DNA of 64,000 nucleotides, from positions 1-64,000 of the forward strand of contig JANXLU010000007.1 of the NCBI GenBank assembly GCA_025354985.1, given 5' to 3'. The position numbers and the translations under genes were made by a program. Each line of letters opens with the position of its first letter. The stretch's first letter is position 1. Shown here one piece after another: positions 45,375 through 54,000 of the stretch. Source of the DNA: Chloroflexota bacterium (GTDB lineage Bacteria; Chloroflexota; Anaerolineae; J036; Brachytrichaceae). Below the pieces are notes generated by a model, which was not told where the DNA came from, made no database searches, and saw only the letters and a program-made list of their open reading frames with translations.

Positions 45375-46090
45375 CCCGTTGGCACGGTGGGATTAACGAG
45401 TTGAACATCCTCGGATATGCGTGAGTGAGACACCGATTTGAGTGAATTTGACAGCCATAGAAACATGTCGCCAAATCTGAGGTCGCGCAAGCGGAGGGGT
45501 GACCGTACTGCAATCTCAGAAAGTGTGCGGATATTTGCGCCGTCGACGCCAACTGCAAAAAACGAAAATGCACGGCTTGACTCGCCAAACCGGACTTTTT
45601 CTATTGCACCTGAGACAATGTCACTTGGTTCTCCATCACTTATCAGAAATATCCATGGACGGTAGTAAGGTGTTTCGGAAGCCCGATAATAGGATTTTCT
45701 TGTTTCCAATAGGCTAATTCCCAGTTCAATAGCTTCGCCCATTGGCGTATTGCTCCGTGCTGATAGCTCTGGAGCCATGAAGTGATCGGCCGTTTGGAAG
45801 TCACTTACGACTTCCACGGGCCCAAATCGAATCAGGCCGATTTCGACCCGCTTTGCAGCCAAGGTATCCTCTCTTAGGTCAGCAATGAATGTGTGGAGGC
45901 CCTCGTTAAGCTGGCGGATCGCTTCGCCCTTCATCGAGTCCGAAGTGTCTACCAACAGCATGCAAGGGCAACGCGGCTCGGGGTTTACTGCAAATTCATC
46001 GACAAGGAACCTTGACAATGTGGGATGCCCGACAGAATTCTGTCCGCGATCTGAGCGATTACGCGAGCGAAATGGGTTAAAGTTGAACAT
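45359..46090 (-). CDS. TerY-like von Willebrand factor A protein
   Basis: A 243-residue VWA-domain protein from ATG 46090 (MFNFNPFRSRN); a TTG at 46114 is the alternative. The MIDAS motif is Asp48-Thr-Ser50-Asp-Ser52 (LLVDTSDSMKG), followed by Thr in the conserved SNTPMGEAIELG loop and LISDGEPSD. This matches TerY proteins of the TerY-P triad (VWA, PP2C, kinase), a metal-dependent scaffold with a linked phosphorylation switch. It is the first gene of the operon. TACAAT (minus strand, 46145-46150) is a candidate -10, giving a leader of about 47 nt. Confidence 0.87.
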   Translation of the reverse strand: MFNFNPFRSRNRSDRGQNSVGHPTLSRFLVDEFAVNPEPRCPCMLLVDTSDSMKGEAIRQLNEGLHTFIADLREDTLAAKRVEIGLIRFGPVEVVSDFQTADHFMAPELSARSNTPMGEAIELGISLLETRKSYYRASETPYYRPWIFLISDGEPSDIVSGAIEKVRFGESSRAFSFFAVGVDGANIRTLSEIAVRSPLRLRDLRFGDMFLWLSNSLKSVSHSRISEDVQLVNPTVPTGWGAV

Positions 46091-46167
46091 AAATAACTGC
46101 TGCTCCAATAACAAATTAGAAAAGATCCCTGCTTCCTGTTAAAAATTGTAGCATTCTGAGATATAAA

Positions 46168-46199
46168 GTAGAGTCTAATGTTCATTAGAGTTTCTCTAC
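46168..46199. promoter_or_regulatory. Large nested dyad between the VWA operon and the FHA gene
   Basis: Inner arms TCTAATG (46174-46180) and CATTAGA (46183-46189) around TT, with outer arms GTAGAG (46168-46173) and CTCTAC (46194-46199), separated on one side by GTTT. The 13-bp dyad lies in an AT-rich divergent region and is a candidate operator or RNA hairpin. A 13-bp-period direct repeat of ATGAAAAATAT (46216-46226, 46229-46239) follows. Confidence 0.5.
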
Positions 46200-46255
46200 G
46201 AGTTTTGCAGCAATTATGAAAAATATCTATGAAAAATATGAAACACAAATATTGG

Positions 46256-46284
46256 TTGCAAAATTCATAGATTACATATAGAAT
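46256..46284 (+). promoter_or_regulatory. Promoter of the FHA regulator, leaderless GTG start
   Basis: TTGCAA (46256-46261), 17-nt spacer, TAGAAT (46279-46284), then 6 nt to GTG 46291. Transcription would start at the GTG itself. Confidence 0.6.
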
Positions 46285-46290
46285 AGGCGT

Positions 46291-47019
46291 GTGTATCGCG
46301 GAGATCACAACACACCTGCCGTCCTACGGCCAAACTTGCCTAACTGTCTGTCGATTCCACTTTCAGCAGGGGCGACACATATTGGCCGGGCAGCATTTGG
46401 CGAAAACGACATTGCGATAGCACCAGACGACAGTCTCGCCTCGCGACAACACGCAGTTTTGTATCTTCGAGATGATGCCTGGTTTCTGGAAGATATGAGC
46501 AGCAATGGAACCTATGTGAGTAATCAGCTTCTGAGCAATCGAGTGATTCAGTTGCATCAAGGAGACTCCATACGCATTGGTCGCACCTTTCACTATACGT
46601 TTTGGGATCTCGGTTCAACAGAAGACGCTATGGCAGGTTCGATCAATATGCGCACAAACGATAGCGCTCCAGTTGAACAACCATCGCACCAACCTGATGC
46701 GGCACCTCGCGACGGCATCTGGCTTGGCCCGAGCGGCGCCGTGTATCGCGACGGCGTTATTGTGGCGGAATCTTTGTCGCCAACAGAACATCAGCTTCTA
46801 ACATTCCTATCGGCCCGGCCGGGACAGCTTTGCGACTACGCGACCGTAAGCAAGGCAGTATGGGGCGATATTCGCGGATCGAGCAGCATGCACGAGCTCG
46901 TATTTAGACTGAGGCGAAAAATTGAAATCGATCCTTCGGCGCCCCGATATCTTATTATGCGTCCCAAACTTGGAGTCATATTCTTTCAGCGCGGGGAGCA
47001 GATTATGCTGGGCCGTTAA
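46291..47019 (+). CDS. FHA-domain plus winged-helix transcriptional regulator
   Basis: A 242-residue protein. The N-terminal FHA domain (about 25-110) has the phosphothreonine-binding landmarks IGR, SRQHAVL and SSNGTYV. The C-terminal OmpR-type DNA-binding domain (about 145-235) has LSPTEHQLLTFLSARPGQ and HELVFRLRRKIEID. It would read a phosphothreonine signal and act on DNA. Divergent from the VWA-PP2C-kinase operon, which could supply the phosphorylated partner; the dyad between them is a candidate target. Confidence 0.88.
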   Translation: MYRGDHNTPAVLRPNLPNCLSIPLSAGATHIGRAAFGENDIAIAPDDSLASRQHAVLYLRDDAWFLEDMSSNGTYVSNQLLSNRVIQLHQGDSIRIGRTFHYTFWDLGSTEDAMAGSINMRTNDSAPVEQPSHQPDAAPRDGIWLGPSGAVYRDGVIVAESLSPTEHQLLTFLSARPGQLCDYATVSKAVWGDIRGSSSMHELVFRLRRKIEIDPSAPRYLIMRPKLGVIFFQRGEQIMLGR

Positions 47020-47060
47020 TCACTGATTGTTCCGCCAGTTGCCGCAAGGGCCTTTGCCGC

Positions 47061-47066
47061 TATGAT
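47061..47066 (+). promoter_or_regulatory. -10 box next to the ABC exporter start
   Basis: TATGAT ending 8 nt before the ATG, with TTGCCG (47039-47044) 16 nt upstream as -35. No Shine-Dalgarno. Confidence 0.5.
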
Positions 47067-47074
47067 CGACTCAT

Positions 47075-48958
47075 ATGCGAATAAGGCACGGACGACTTCC
47101 GGAAGAGAATGACTCAAACAGGACCTGGCAGAAACGCCTGGACGATATTCGATCGAGTTTTGCCAATGTGCCGCGAGCACTTGGAATGGTGTGGCAGGCG
47201 CATCCGCTCGTATTTACCCTAACGGCGGTTGTGGCAATTTGTCAAGCCTTGTTGCCTGCGGGGCAGGCTTGGACCGGAAAATTAATTGTGGACGCGGTTG
47301 TGAATGCAATCGGAAAGTCAGGACCATTGGAAGGGTTTGCCGGGTTCGCTCTTGTAATTCAGCCGGCGGCTCCATTTTTATTTGCAGAATTTTTCTTGAT
47401 AGCACTTGGCGCCGTTCTGGGGCAGGCGGACACACTTCTGGAACATATTTTGCACGCCCGCTTGAGCAACACCATCAACAACGCAATCATCCGCAAAGCG
47501 ATGAGCCTTGATTTGCAGTACTTTGAGGATGCCAAGTTCTACGATAAATTGCAGAATGCGCGGCGTGAAGCCGACTTTCGTGCACTAAACATAATGACCA
47601 CGGGATTCCAGATAATTAGAAACATCATTACGTTAGCCTCCTTTGCGGCATTGCTAATTGGCTTCAGTCCCTGGCTTACGGTTCTGCTTTTTGGCGCGAC
47701 CGTTCCAGCGTTTCTGGCACAAATGCAGTTCAGCAATCTAAATTTCAAGCTCCTTAGCTGGCGTGCGCCAGAGGCCCGTCGCATGAATTACTTCGAGTAT
47801 TTGCTGACAGTTGACAACTCAGCCAAGGAAGTGAAGCTGTTCGGATTGGGCGATACACTTTTGAAGCGATACAACGCGTTGTTTCACAAATTCTATAAGG
47901 AGGATAGTCTTCTTGCACGACGTCGGAGCTTGATTAGTGTCGGATTTGGACTACTTAGCTCGATGACCTTCTATGCGGCTTATGCCTGGATCATTTATCG
48001 CACGGTGCTGGCAACCATAACACTCGGCGACCTGACGTTGTATCTAAGTTTGTGCCGACAAGCACAGGGATTATTTAGTGGCCTTTTCTCAAATATCAAT
48101 TCGCTGTATGAAAGTGGTTTGTTTATGTCGAATCTGTTTGGGTTTTTGGAGTTACAGCCACAAATTCAAACAGGAGGTACGCTGCGGAAGGTCCCTGAAA
48201 AAATGCGATTTGGACTTGAGTTTAGGAATGTGTCATTCAAGTATTTTGGCAAGGATGAGTTCGCGGTAAAGGACATCAATCTCAAAATTAAGGTGGGCGA
48301 AAAAATCGCGCTCGTGGGCCAAAATGGCGCCGGCAAAACGACCTTGATCAAATTGTTAACACGGCTTTATGACCCGACAGAAGGTCAGATATTGCTTGAT
48401 GGAATTGACTTGCGTGAATATGATGTGAATGAGTGGCGGGACCATATTGGGGTGATCTTTCAGGATTTTGTTCAATATCAAACCACGGTCAAAGAGAATA
48501 TTGGTTTTGGACAGGTTAAGGAACTGGGCGATGAGGCGCGAATTCTGCATGCCAGTGAACAGGGCGGCGCGGATGAAGTGGCCGCCGACCTGCCCAAGCA
48601 ATATGAAACCATGCTGGGACGATGGTTTGAGCGTGGAAGTGAGCTAAGTGGTGGTCAATGGCAAAAAGTGGCCCTGGCACGCGCATTTATGCGCGACGGA
48701 TCGGTGCTTGTGTTGGATGAGCCAACTTCAGCATTGGATGCCGAGCGCGAATACGAAATTTTTCAGCGCTTTCGCGAACTTACTGCAGGCAAAATTGCTG
48801 TGCTGATCAGCCATCGATTTAGCACGGTGCGTATGGCGGATACGATTGTCGTATTGGAACACGGTGCCATTACCGAGCTTGGGAGCCATGCTGCGCTCGT
48901 TGCACAAGGCGGAACTTATGCCAGGCTGTTCAACATGCAAGCAGAGGGTTATAGATAG
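47075..48958 (+). CDS. ABC exporter, fused permease and ATPase
   Basis: A 627-residue half-transporter. Six membrane segments lie in residues 40-330, followed by the nucleotide-binding domain (about 375-620) with Walker A VGQNGAGKTTLIKL, signature LSGGQWQKVALARA, Walker B VLVLDEPTSALD and the switch His in ISHRFSTV. It would act as a homodimer, exporting a lipid, peptide or drug; the substrate is unknown. It follows the FHA regulator on the same strand with its own promoter. Confidence 0.93.
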   Translation: MRIRHGRLPEENDSNRTWQKRLDDIRSSFANVPRALGMVWQAHPLVFTLTAVVAICQALLPAGQAWTGKLIVDAVVNAIGKSGPLEGFAGFALVIQPAAPFLFAEFFLIALGAVLGQADTLLEHILHARLSNTINNAIIRKAMSLDLQYFEDAKFYDKLQNARREADFRALNIMTTGFQIIRNIITLASFAALLIGFSPWLTVLLFGATVPAFLAQMQFSNLNFKLLSWRAPEARRMNYFEYLLTVDNSAKEVKLFGLGDTLLKRYNALFHKFYKEDSLLARRRSLISVGFGLLSSMTFYAAYAWIIYRTVLATITLGDLTLYLSLCRQAQGLFSGLFSNINSLYESGLFMSNLFGFLELQPQIQTGGTLRKVPEKMRFGLEFRNVSFKYFGKDEFAVKDINLKIKVGEKIALVGQNGAGKTTLIKLLTRLYDPTEGQILLDGIDLREYDVNEWRDHIGVIFQDFVQYQTTVKENIGFGQVKELGDEARILHASEQGGADEVAADLPKQYETMLGRWFERGSELSGGQWQKVALARAFMRDGSVLVLDEPTSALDAEREYEIFQRFRELTAGKIAVLISHRFSTVRMADTIVVLEHGAITELGSHAALVAQGGTYARLFNMQAEGYR

Positions 48959-49005
48959 AACCACCCCGGAACTGATGGTAACCACTGCGACTTGCGCTGA
49001 ACCTT

Positions 49006-50940
49006 ATGCCGAAATTTCTAACTGACATTCCAAAGGATGAGGCGATTGCAGCATGGGGTCGCGTGCTCTCCGACTGTGGCGTGCCGTTGGTATTGGGATC
49101 GGAACGCATTCCGCTATCGGCAGCGCTTCGGCGCGTGACTTCCTGCGGGATTTGGGCGAAAGTATCCAGCCCGAGCTACTTTGCAAGTGGGATGGATGGG
49201 TTTGCGGTCGACAGCGAACTGTCGGTTGGGGCCGCTGATACTGTGACAAAAAAGTTAACAATTGACGAAGATGCGTTTCACGTCGACACAGGTGATCCCA
49301 TGCCAAGTGGAACGAACGCGGTTATACCCATTGAAAATGTTACGGTTGTTGAAGATTACATAGAAATTAATGCGGCCGTGCCGCCCTTGTTCCACGTAAG
49401 GTCGCTTGGCGAAGACGTCGTTATGGGCGAACTGGTCTTGTCCGCTTATCACGAGATCCGGCCCCAGGACCTTGGTTTGTTGGCGGCAAGCGGTAATTAT
49501 GAGGTGGACGTTGTGCGCCGACCAAGGGTCGCAATTATTCCAACCGGTACTGAGTTGGTGCCAATTGGTCAGCGACCGAACCCGGGCGAGATCATCGAAT
49601 CAAATTCGCTCATGTTGGCCGGATTCGCGCACGATTGCGGTTGCGACGTCACCTGTTGGGCAATTCAGCGCGACAGCTTACAAGAGTTGCGCAAGGCAGT
49701 TCAGGACGCCGGATATGGCCATGATTTGATCTTGGTAAACGCTGGAACTTCTCATGGCGACGAGGACTTTACGACCCAGGTAATCGCCGACCTTGGAAAG
49801 GTCGCAGTTCACGGGGTCGCGATTCGGCCTGGTCACCCAATAGTATTGGGCGCAATCACCATCTCGGATGATGGGCGCAATTGTGCAGTTGTTGGAATAC
49901 CGGGTTATCCGGTTTCCGCTGCACTGGCATTTGAACTTTTTTGCAAGCCTCTTCTCGAAGGCTGGCAAAGGAGGACAGCTACCGCTCCCATTGAAGCAAC
50001 TGCTGTATTAACACGTAAGGTGGTATCACCTGTTGGTGATGACGAATATGTCCGGGTATCACTTGGCCGGGTTGGGCGGCGTCTTTTGGCGACACCGCTT
50101 GCCGGAGGTGCTGCAGTTCAGCGCTCAATGGTTCGAGCGGATGGTGTGCTTGTTATTCCAAGGTTTTTAGAAGGCAAACATGCAGGTGATTCCGTAACCG
50201 TCACGTTGAGCAGTTCAATTGAGCGCATCAGCAATTCGATACTTGTAACTGGCAGCCACGATTTGACTCTTGATCTGCTTGCGACCGAGTTGCAATCTCG
50301 TGGCGCTAATAAAACCCTTACGGCCTCCCACGTCGGTAGCATGGGCGGGCTGTATGCCTTGAAACGTGATGAAGCGCATCTGGCAGGTTGTCACCTGTTG
50401 GACGAAGTAACCGGTCAATACAACGTCGCTGCCGTGGAAAAGATTCTGACGGGGTGTCATGTCAATGTTGTCGGTTTTGTAGGACGCATTCAGGGGCTGA
50501 TTGTGCCGCGCGGAAACCCGAAATCCATCCTAAACTTGTCGGACCTTACCCGCAGGGATGTAGCTTTCATAAACCGTCAACGCGGCTCTGGGACCCGGGT
50601 CCTGCTGGATTATTTGTTGAGCAAAAATGGAATTTCTCCTCGGCAAATTCGCGGATACGATCGACAAGAATACACACATATGGGCGTGGCTGCGTTTGTT
50701 GCCAACAGAGCATGTGATTGCGGTTTAGGGGTGCTCTCGGCGGCGAACGCCCTAAGCCTCGACTTCGTACCATTGATGATCGAGCGATATGATCTTATTG
50801 TGCGGCGAGAACATTACGAAAGCGAACATTTGGCTGGCATGCTTGATCTTATTCGGAGTCAATCATTTCGTACGATTATTGATGATTTGGGCGGCTACGA
50901 TACGAACAGAATTGGGCACCTGGTTTATGAAAGTCAATAA
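49006..50940 (+). CDS. MoeA fused to a periplasmic-binding-like domain
   Basis: A 644-residue fusion. Residues 1-405 are a full MoeA (PSYFASGMDGFAVDS, DTGDPMPSGTNAVI, PTGTELVP, GIPGYPVSAALAFELF). Residues 415-640 form a PBP-like domain (ILVTGSHDLTLDLLA, NFINRQRGSGTRVLLDYLL-like segment, GVAAFVANRACDCGLGV) of the type often fused to MoeA or ModE in archaea and some bacteria. It may bind molybdate, tungstate or a pterin precursor. It is the second MoeA in the window and could serve a different metal. Confidence 0.92.
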   Translation: MPKFLTDIPKDEAIAAWGRVLSDCGVPLVLGSERIPLSAALRRVTSCGIWAKVSSPSYFASGMDGFAVDSELSVGAADTVTKKLTIDEDAFHVDTGDPMPSGTNAVIPIENVTVVEDYIEINAAVPPLFHVRSLGEDVVMGELVLSAYHEIRPQDLGLLAASGNYEVDVVRRPRVAIIPTGTELVPIGQRPNPGEIIESNSLMLAGFAHDCGCDVTCWAIQRDSLQELRKAVQDAGYGHDLILVNAGTSHGDEDFTTQVIADLGKVAVHGVAIRPGHPIVLGAITISDDGRNCAVVGIPGYPVSAALAFELFCKPLLEGWQRRTATAPIEATAVLTRKVVSPVGDDEYVRVSLGRVGRRLLATPLAGGAAVQRSMVRADGVLVIPRFLEGKHAGDSVTVTLSSSIERISNSILVTGSHDLTLDLLATELQSRGANKTLTASHVGSMGGLYALKRDEAHLAGCHLLDEVTGQYNVAAVEKILTGCHVNVVGFVGRIQGLIVPRGNPKSILNLSDLTRRDVAFINRQRGSGTRVLLDYLLSKNGISPRQIRGYDRQEYTHMGVAAFVANRACDCGLGVLSAANALSLDFVPLMIERYDLIVRREHYESEHLAGMLDLIRSQSFRTIIDDLGGYDTNRIGHLVYESQ

Positions 50941-50973
50941 CAGTCAGACCCGCTGATTGGTATCATGGCCTGA

Positions 50974-52761
50974 ATGCGACGATCAGAATTGCGCACAATC
51001 AGCGGTGGTTTAATCGTCTTTTTTCTGGTGTTAGCATCATGCACGCGCGCAATCACGGTTCCAACACTTACTCCTGCGCCGACGGTGGTTCCGACCGCAG
51101 ACTCAGGTCAGAGACTTGCTGCGCGTGCTCCCGCGCTGCAGATTCCAGCCGTGGCGACCAGACTTGCGCAGATCGACGCAAACCTCAAAGTTCCTTTGCC
51201 AATTATTTCGTTGTTGCGCTTGGACGATATCCAGAGGTTGGCCCTGAATATCGCCGTGAGGGATGCCAAATTTACAGACAGTATTCGCAACAAGTTAACG
51301 CGTGAACCCCTGCGCAATGAGGTATTTTCAGTTAGTAAGTTGAAAGATGCCGATTTGGCCGCGCCGCAACTAGAGCCTTGTCGCACCGTGACATGCTATC
51401 GCGTGGAGATGTATGAATATGCGTTTAATGCAACCACGATCGCAGTCGTCGATGTTGTTCAAAACAGGGTGATTTCGGTCATCGTGCAGCCCGATACCCA
51501 GCCTGAGATACCTCCACACCTTGCAGATTTGGCTGTACAGATAGCAATTAATTCTCCCGAGGTTAAGGAAGCGTTGGGCTTTAATCCGACCGAGGATAAG
51601 GCGGGAATGGCAAATGTAAAAACCGCGCTGAATGGATCGCGGTGTGAACGATCCCGCCATCTTTGTGTTGCACCAACGTTTATCGTGGGAGGTCGCGCAT
51701 TGTGGGCGATTGTTGACCTAACCGATGCGGCACTGGTTGGCGTGCGATGGACGGATTTGGGTGAATCATCCAACAAGCGGTTAACGGAAAAATCCCTTCA
51801 AGATGACGTGGTGACTGAGCAATACTGCGAACACACAAATGTGGTTACCCGGGATGGTTGGACATTTAACTATATTTTGACCTTAAGCGACGGGATTCGC
51901 GTGAGCAACGCAAAATACAATGGCCAGCCGGTGATCAAGTCCTCTACACTTGTTGACTGGCATGTGAGCTACAGCACACGTGAAGGCTTTGGTTATAGTG
52001 ATGCGGTTGGTTGTCCAACGTTTAGCAGCGCTGCGGTAATTGCATTCAATGGACCGTATATCGAGGACATCAAATCAGGCGCTGAAGTGATAGGGTTTAC
52101 CCTGGTTCAAGAATATCGGAGCAAAGGTTGGCCGCAGCCATGTAACTATAGTTATCAGCAACGGGACGAGTTCTATACTGATGGCAGATTCAGGATTGTT
52201 GCAACCAGCCTGGGACGCGGCTGCGGGAACGACGGCATGTATAGACCCGTCACGAGAATTCAGCTTGCCGACACCACGCGGTTTTCGGAATGGTCGGGAA
52301 CAGACTGGACATCGTGGACAAAAGAAGGGTGGCAACTTCAAAAAGCGGATACAGCAATAAGTGCTGATGGATTGCAATATCGCGTGACGAACGAAGCGGG
52401 CAGGGGCTATTACATCATGCCAAATAGTGGGCAGCTTGGCGCCAACGAACGCGGTGATGCGGCCTATGTATATGTGACCGTCGATCACCCCGATAAGGAG
52501 GAAGGCACAACTGATTTGCTCACAATTGGCCCATGCTGTAACACTGACTATCATCAAGGACCGGAGAAGTTTATTGAGCCCGCACCCGAGGCGTTGGGTG
52601 GCAGCCCAATTATTGTCTGGTACGTGGCTCAATTAAAGAATGATGATCGTCCGGGGAACCAATATTGCTGGGCGGATGCAGTGCCGGTTGCCGGCGTATA
52701 TGTGCCGAAAGTCTGGCCCTGCAGTTCGGGTGCAATGTTTGTGCCGATTCCGCAACAGTAG
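50974..52761 (+). CDS. Large exported lipoprotein of unknown function
   Basis: A 595-residue protein with a lipoprotein signal (lipobox LASC, Cys about 23) and a Pro/Thr linker. The rest has several Cys pairs. Segments such as WTFNYILTLSDGIRVSNAKYNGQPVI and FYTDGRFRIVATSLGRGCG resemble in pattern the central domains of copper amine oxidases, but I cannot see a convincing topaquinone Asn-Tyr-Asp/Glu-Tyr motif, so this is weak. TATCAT (50961-50966) ends 7 nt before the ATG. It is followed 17 nt later by another membrane-anchored protein. Confidence 0.6.
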   Translation: MRRSELRTISGGLIVFFLVLASCTRAITVPTLTPAPTVVPTADSGQRLAARAPALQIPAVATRLAQIDANLKVPLPIISLLRLDDIQRLALNIAVRDAKFTDSIRNKLTREPLRNEVFSVSKLKDADLAAPQLEPCRTVTCYRVEMYEYAFNATTIAVVDVVQNRVISVIVQPDTQPEIPPHLADLAVQIAINSPEVKEALGFNPTEDKAGMANVKTALNGSRCERSRHLCVAPTFIVGGRALWAIVDLTDAALVGVRWTDLGESSNKRLTEKSLQDDVVTEQYCEHTNVVTRDGWTFNYILTLSDGIRVSNAKYNGQPVIKSSTLVDWHVSYSTREGFGYSDAVGCPTFSSAAVIAFNGPYIEDIKSGAEVIGFTLVQEYRSKGWPQPCNYSYQQRDEFYTDGRFRIVATSLGRGCGNDGMYRPVTRIQLADTTRFSEWSGTDWTSWTKEGWQLQKADTAISADGLQYRVTNEAGRGYYIMPNSGQLGANERGDAAYVYVTVDHPDKEEGTTDLLTIGPCCNTDYHQGPEKFIEPAPEALGGSPIIVWYVAQLKNDDRPGNQYCWADAVPVAGVYVPKVWPCSSGAMFVPIPQQ

Positions 52762-52778
52762 TATTTTGGCAGCGAACC

Positions 52779-53939
52779 ATGTCTAAGCGAAAGCGGGCAG
52801 CAGACCTGCCGGTTGTGGCAAAGCCGGCCGCCGTTGGAGCGCTACCCAAAGCCGACGTAAAGCCAACGAATGGCCCTGGCAAAGTACCGCGATTTGACAC
52901 GCCCTCAAGACTGTCACGCAGAACTATCGTTGCAGCGGCCGCAGGTGTCGCAGCCTTGATTTTGGTAGTCACTGGATTGCTGGTAATCAAACGGGACACG
53001 GGTGGATTGCTGCCGCCATTGCCTTCTGCAACTGCAGCAACGAGCGCCAATACACCCGTACCACCAGGTAGATTGGGCGGCGTTTATAACTGTCGAACAA
53101 TACCCAAATTTGCCAAAGACTTGGGCTTTACTACCAGCGCACTTTTGGATACAAGTGAAAGCACGCTCAACGTACGGGGACTTGTTTTGGTTGATCAAAC
53201 TGGCGCAAGTGGACAACCAAGGACATATCAACACCCAAGTTGGGCGGATGCCGGATATCTCGGACCAATCGTAGGTGACCAGGCAAACAACATTTACGTG
53301 ATTCCAGTTCCGCGCATTAATGTTTACGATAATCCAATTGGCAAGCAAAACCGTATATATAAGGTTGATGCAACAACGGGTCAAATGAGCGAGTTTTTGG
53401 AACTGCCACAGCCGAGACCATCCAATCAATCCAATCCGTATGGTGCACTCGGCCTGGCCTATGATTGTGAGACCAATGTCTTGTACGTTTCATCCATCGC
53501 AGGATCGAGCAGGACCGAAGAGTCTGGTCGAATTTATCGCGTAGACCTTGGTCAATCCAAGCCGGCAGTGTCAGACATTCTGCCAGACGTAGATGCGTTT
53601 GGCCTGGCTGTCGTTAACACGCCAACAGCGAAGAGACTTTTTTACGGTCGTACGCGCTCAAGCGAGGTTTGGAGCGTGCAATTGACCCAGCGCGGCGAGT
53701 TTTTTGGAAAGCCGCGAAAAGAATTCAGCCTTTCAGGCGCATATGGTGATGGCGACGACAAGATTCGCCGAATCTCGATTGCCAGTAACAACGATATGCA
53801 GCTGCGAGGGATAGAATTTAGCTACAATCTCGTTGCCGCTCGCGATAAATCAGAGACGATATATACCTTCCGTTACAACTCAAAAAGCGATACCTGGGAT
53901 TTTTTGAACGCCCAAACACAAGGAAAACTGCCGAGCTAA
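52779..53939 (+). CDS. Membrane-anchored extracytoplasmic protein, propeller-like, unknown
   Basis: A 386-residue protein from ATG 52779 (MSKRKRAADLP); the open frame upstream overlaps the previous gene and is not used. A basic cytoplasmic N-terminus, one membrane segment (about 46-68), a Ser/Thr/Ala linker, then an all-beta domain with repeats like NNIYVIPVPRINVYDNPI, ETNVLYVSSIAGS and KRLFYGRTRSSEVWSVQL, suggesting a beta-propeller. Function not recognised. Confidence 0.65.
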   Translation: MSKRKRAADLPVVAKPAAVGALPKADVKPTNGPGKVPRFDTPSRLSRRTIVAAAAGVAALILVVTGLLVIKRDTGGLLPPLPSATAATSANTPVPPGRLGGVYNCRTIPKFAKDLGFTTSALLDTSESTLNVRGLVLVDQTGASGQPRTYQHPSWADAGYLGPIVGDQANNIYVIPVPRINVYDNPIGKQNRIYKVDATTGQMSEFLELPQPRPSNQSNPYGALGLAYDCETNVLYVSSIAGSSRTEESGRIYRVDLGQSKPAVSDILPDVDAFGLAVVNTPTAKRLFYGRTRSSEVWSVQLTQRGEFFGKPRKEFSLSGAYGDGDDKIRRISIASNNDMQLRGIEFSYNLVAARDKSETIYTFRYNSKSDTWDFLNAQTQGKLPS

Positions 53940-54000
53940 AACCATCCGTTTCCGGCCGATTGCAACATTTTTCACAATCCTCGCATAGAATGAGGAACGC

